From Kiritimatiellaeota bacterium B1221 (GTDB taxonomy: Bacteria; Verrucomicrobiota; Kiritimatiellia; SS1-B-03-39; UBA6053), in the NCBI GenBank assembly GCA_029269125.1, contig JARHXX010000030.1:1-42581 (forward strand): a DNA stretch of 42,581 bases, in the 5' to 3' direction. How positions within the stretch are numbered: position 1 is the stretch's first letter; every line of letters begins with the position of its first letter. The translations under genes and the position numbers were made by a program. Below, piece by piece: positions 42,546-42,581 of the stretch. Below the pieces are notes generated by a model. That model ran no database searches and was not told the origin of the DNA. It worked only from the letters and a program-made list of their open reading frames with translations.

Positions 42546-42581
42546 AATGGGGGAATAAAACCGAAATGCGCCCCGGAGGGG

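Larger units (their letters stand above)
42176..42581. other. Gene-free right end with palindromes and repeat cores
   Basis: This 406-bp region upstream of the reverse-strand operon probably holds its promoter in the AT-richer part (about 42210-42270), where a 7-bp inverted repeat ATCGAAA/TTTCGAT sits at 42233-42249. From about 42285 it is GC-rich and filled with CCTCCGGGGC cores in both orientations and two 9-bp-stem palindromes. The open frames through it show no protein features. Confidence 0.6.
42285..42581. repeat. Degenerate copies of the left-end repeat core
   Basis: Copies of CCCCTCCGGGGC or near variants occur near 42289 (CTCTCCGGAGCCGGGGGAAA), 42360 and 42429, the last preceded by CGCCTTTG as in the left-end array. 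The inverse GCCCCGGAGGGG is found at the very end. They are more diverged and irregularly spaced than the 37-bp array at 1-185. Confidence 0.7.

Noticed and set aside
1..42581. Insertion sequences, integrases, tRNA or rRNA genes
   Set aside because: None of the translated frames shows transposase or integrase motifs, and I recognised no tRNA or rRNA sequence. A dedicated search could still find a short tRNA I missed.

Overview
This window is a surface-polysaccharide (exopolysaccharide or O-antigen type) biosynthesis locus. It carries about 36 protein genes. All but one gene between about 0.3 and 41.3 kb are on the + strand. I see no rRNA, tRNA or CRISPR array. The organism cannot be named from the sequence. 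A Verrucomicrobiota-like genome (Opitutae or Kiritimatiellae type) is my best guess, because of the UDP-glucuronate epimerase style, the cysteine-less FmdB-like protein, the DUF2723 protein, and the GxxExxY and four-helix-bundle passenger genes scattered among intergenic repeats. Confidence in that placement is low to moderate.

Layout. (1) 1-185: five 37-bp tandem repeats. (2) 0.3-3.8 kb: cysC, cysD and cysN, which activate sulfate to PAPS. A GxxExxY gene bracketed by inverted repeats is wedged between cysD and cysN. (3) 3.9-6.4 kb: a four-helix-bundle gene in a second repeat context, a UDP-glucuronate 4-epimerase, and a GbsR/MarR-like regulator. (4) 6.6-10.5 kb: UDP-HexNAc dehydrogenase, a glycosyltransferase, RfbA and an aminotransferase. 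(5) 10.5-25.2 kb: a mostly AT-rich block with WbqC, a second aminotransferase, two sulfotransferases, pyruvyl transferase, Wzx flippase, several glycosyltransferases, a CMP-nonulosonate-type cytidylyltransferase next to a DUF115/GT42-like protein, a GT11 fucosyltransferase and a Wzy-like polymerase. (6) 25.2-37.4 kb: GT4 enzymes, an MBOAT O-acyltransferase with an SGNH-like partner, a two-domain dehydrogenase, a heparinase II/III-like protein and WecB, plus one GT4 gene on the reverse strand. (7) 37.6-41.3 kb: a WbpM/CapD-type dehydratase and a DUF2723 membrane protein, both interrupted by in-frame G-rich heptanucleotide repeats. (8) 41.4-42.2 kb: a reverse-strand pair, one FmdB-like without zinc cysteines and one secreted hypothetical. 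(9) 42.2-42.6 kb: palindromes and degenerate copies of the left-end repeat.

How it fits together. PAPS from CysDN and CysC can feed the two sulfotransferases. Uronic acid, aminosugar, fucose and probable nonulosonic acid units are made or transferred by the sugar enzymes. Pyruvyl and acyl groups can be added, repeat units flipped by Wzx and polymerised by Wzy. The inferred product is a highly anionic, sulfated and pyruvylated heteropolysaccharide. The initiating phosphoglycosyltransferase, Wza/Wzc export genes, RfbBCD, NeuB and GDP-fucose synthesis are not in the window.

The most unusual signals are in the repeats: a TIR-bracketed GxxExxY cassette inside cysDN, a 34-bp repeat family abutting start codons, repeat DNA that has become the N-terminus of one enzyme and the C-terminus of another, and heptanucleotide arrays in coding sequence that could be phase-variable.
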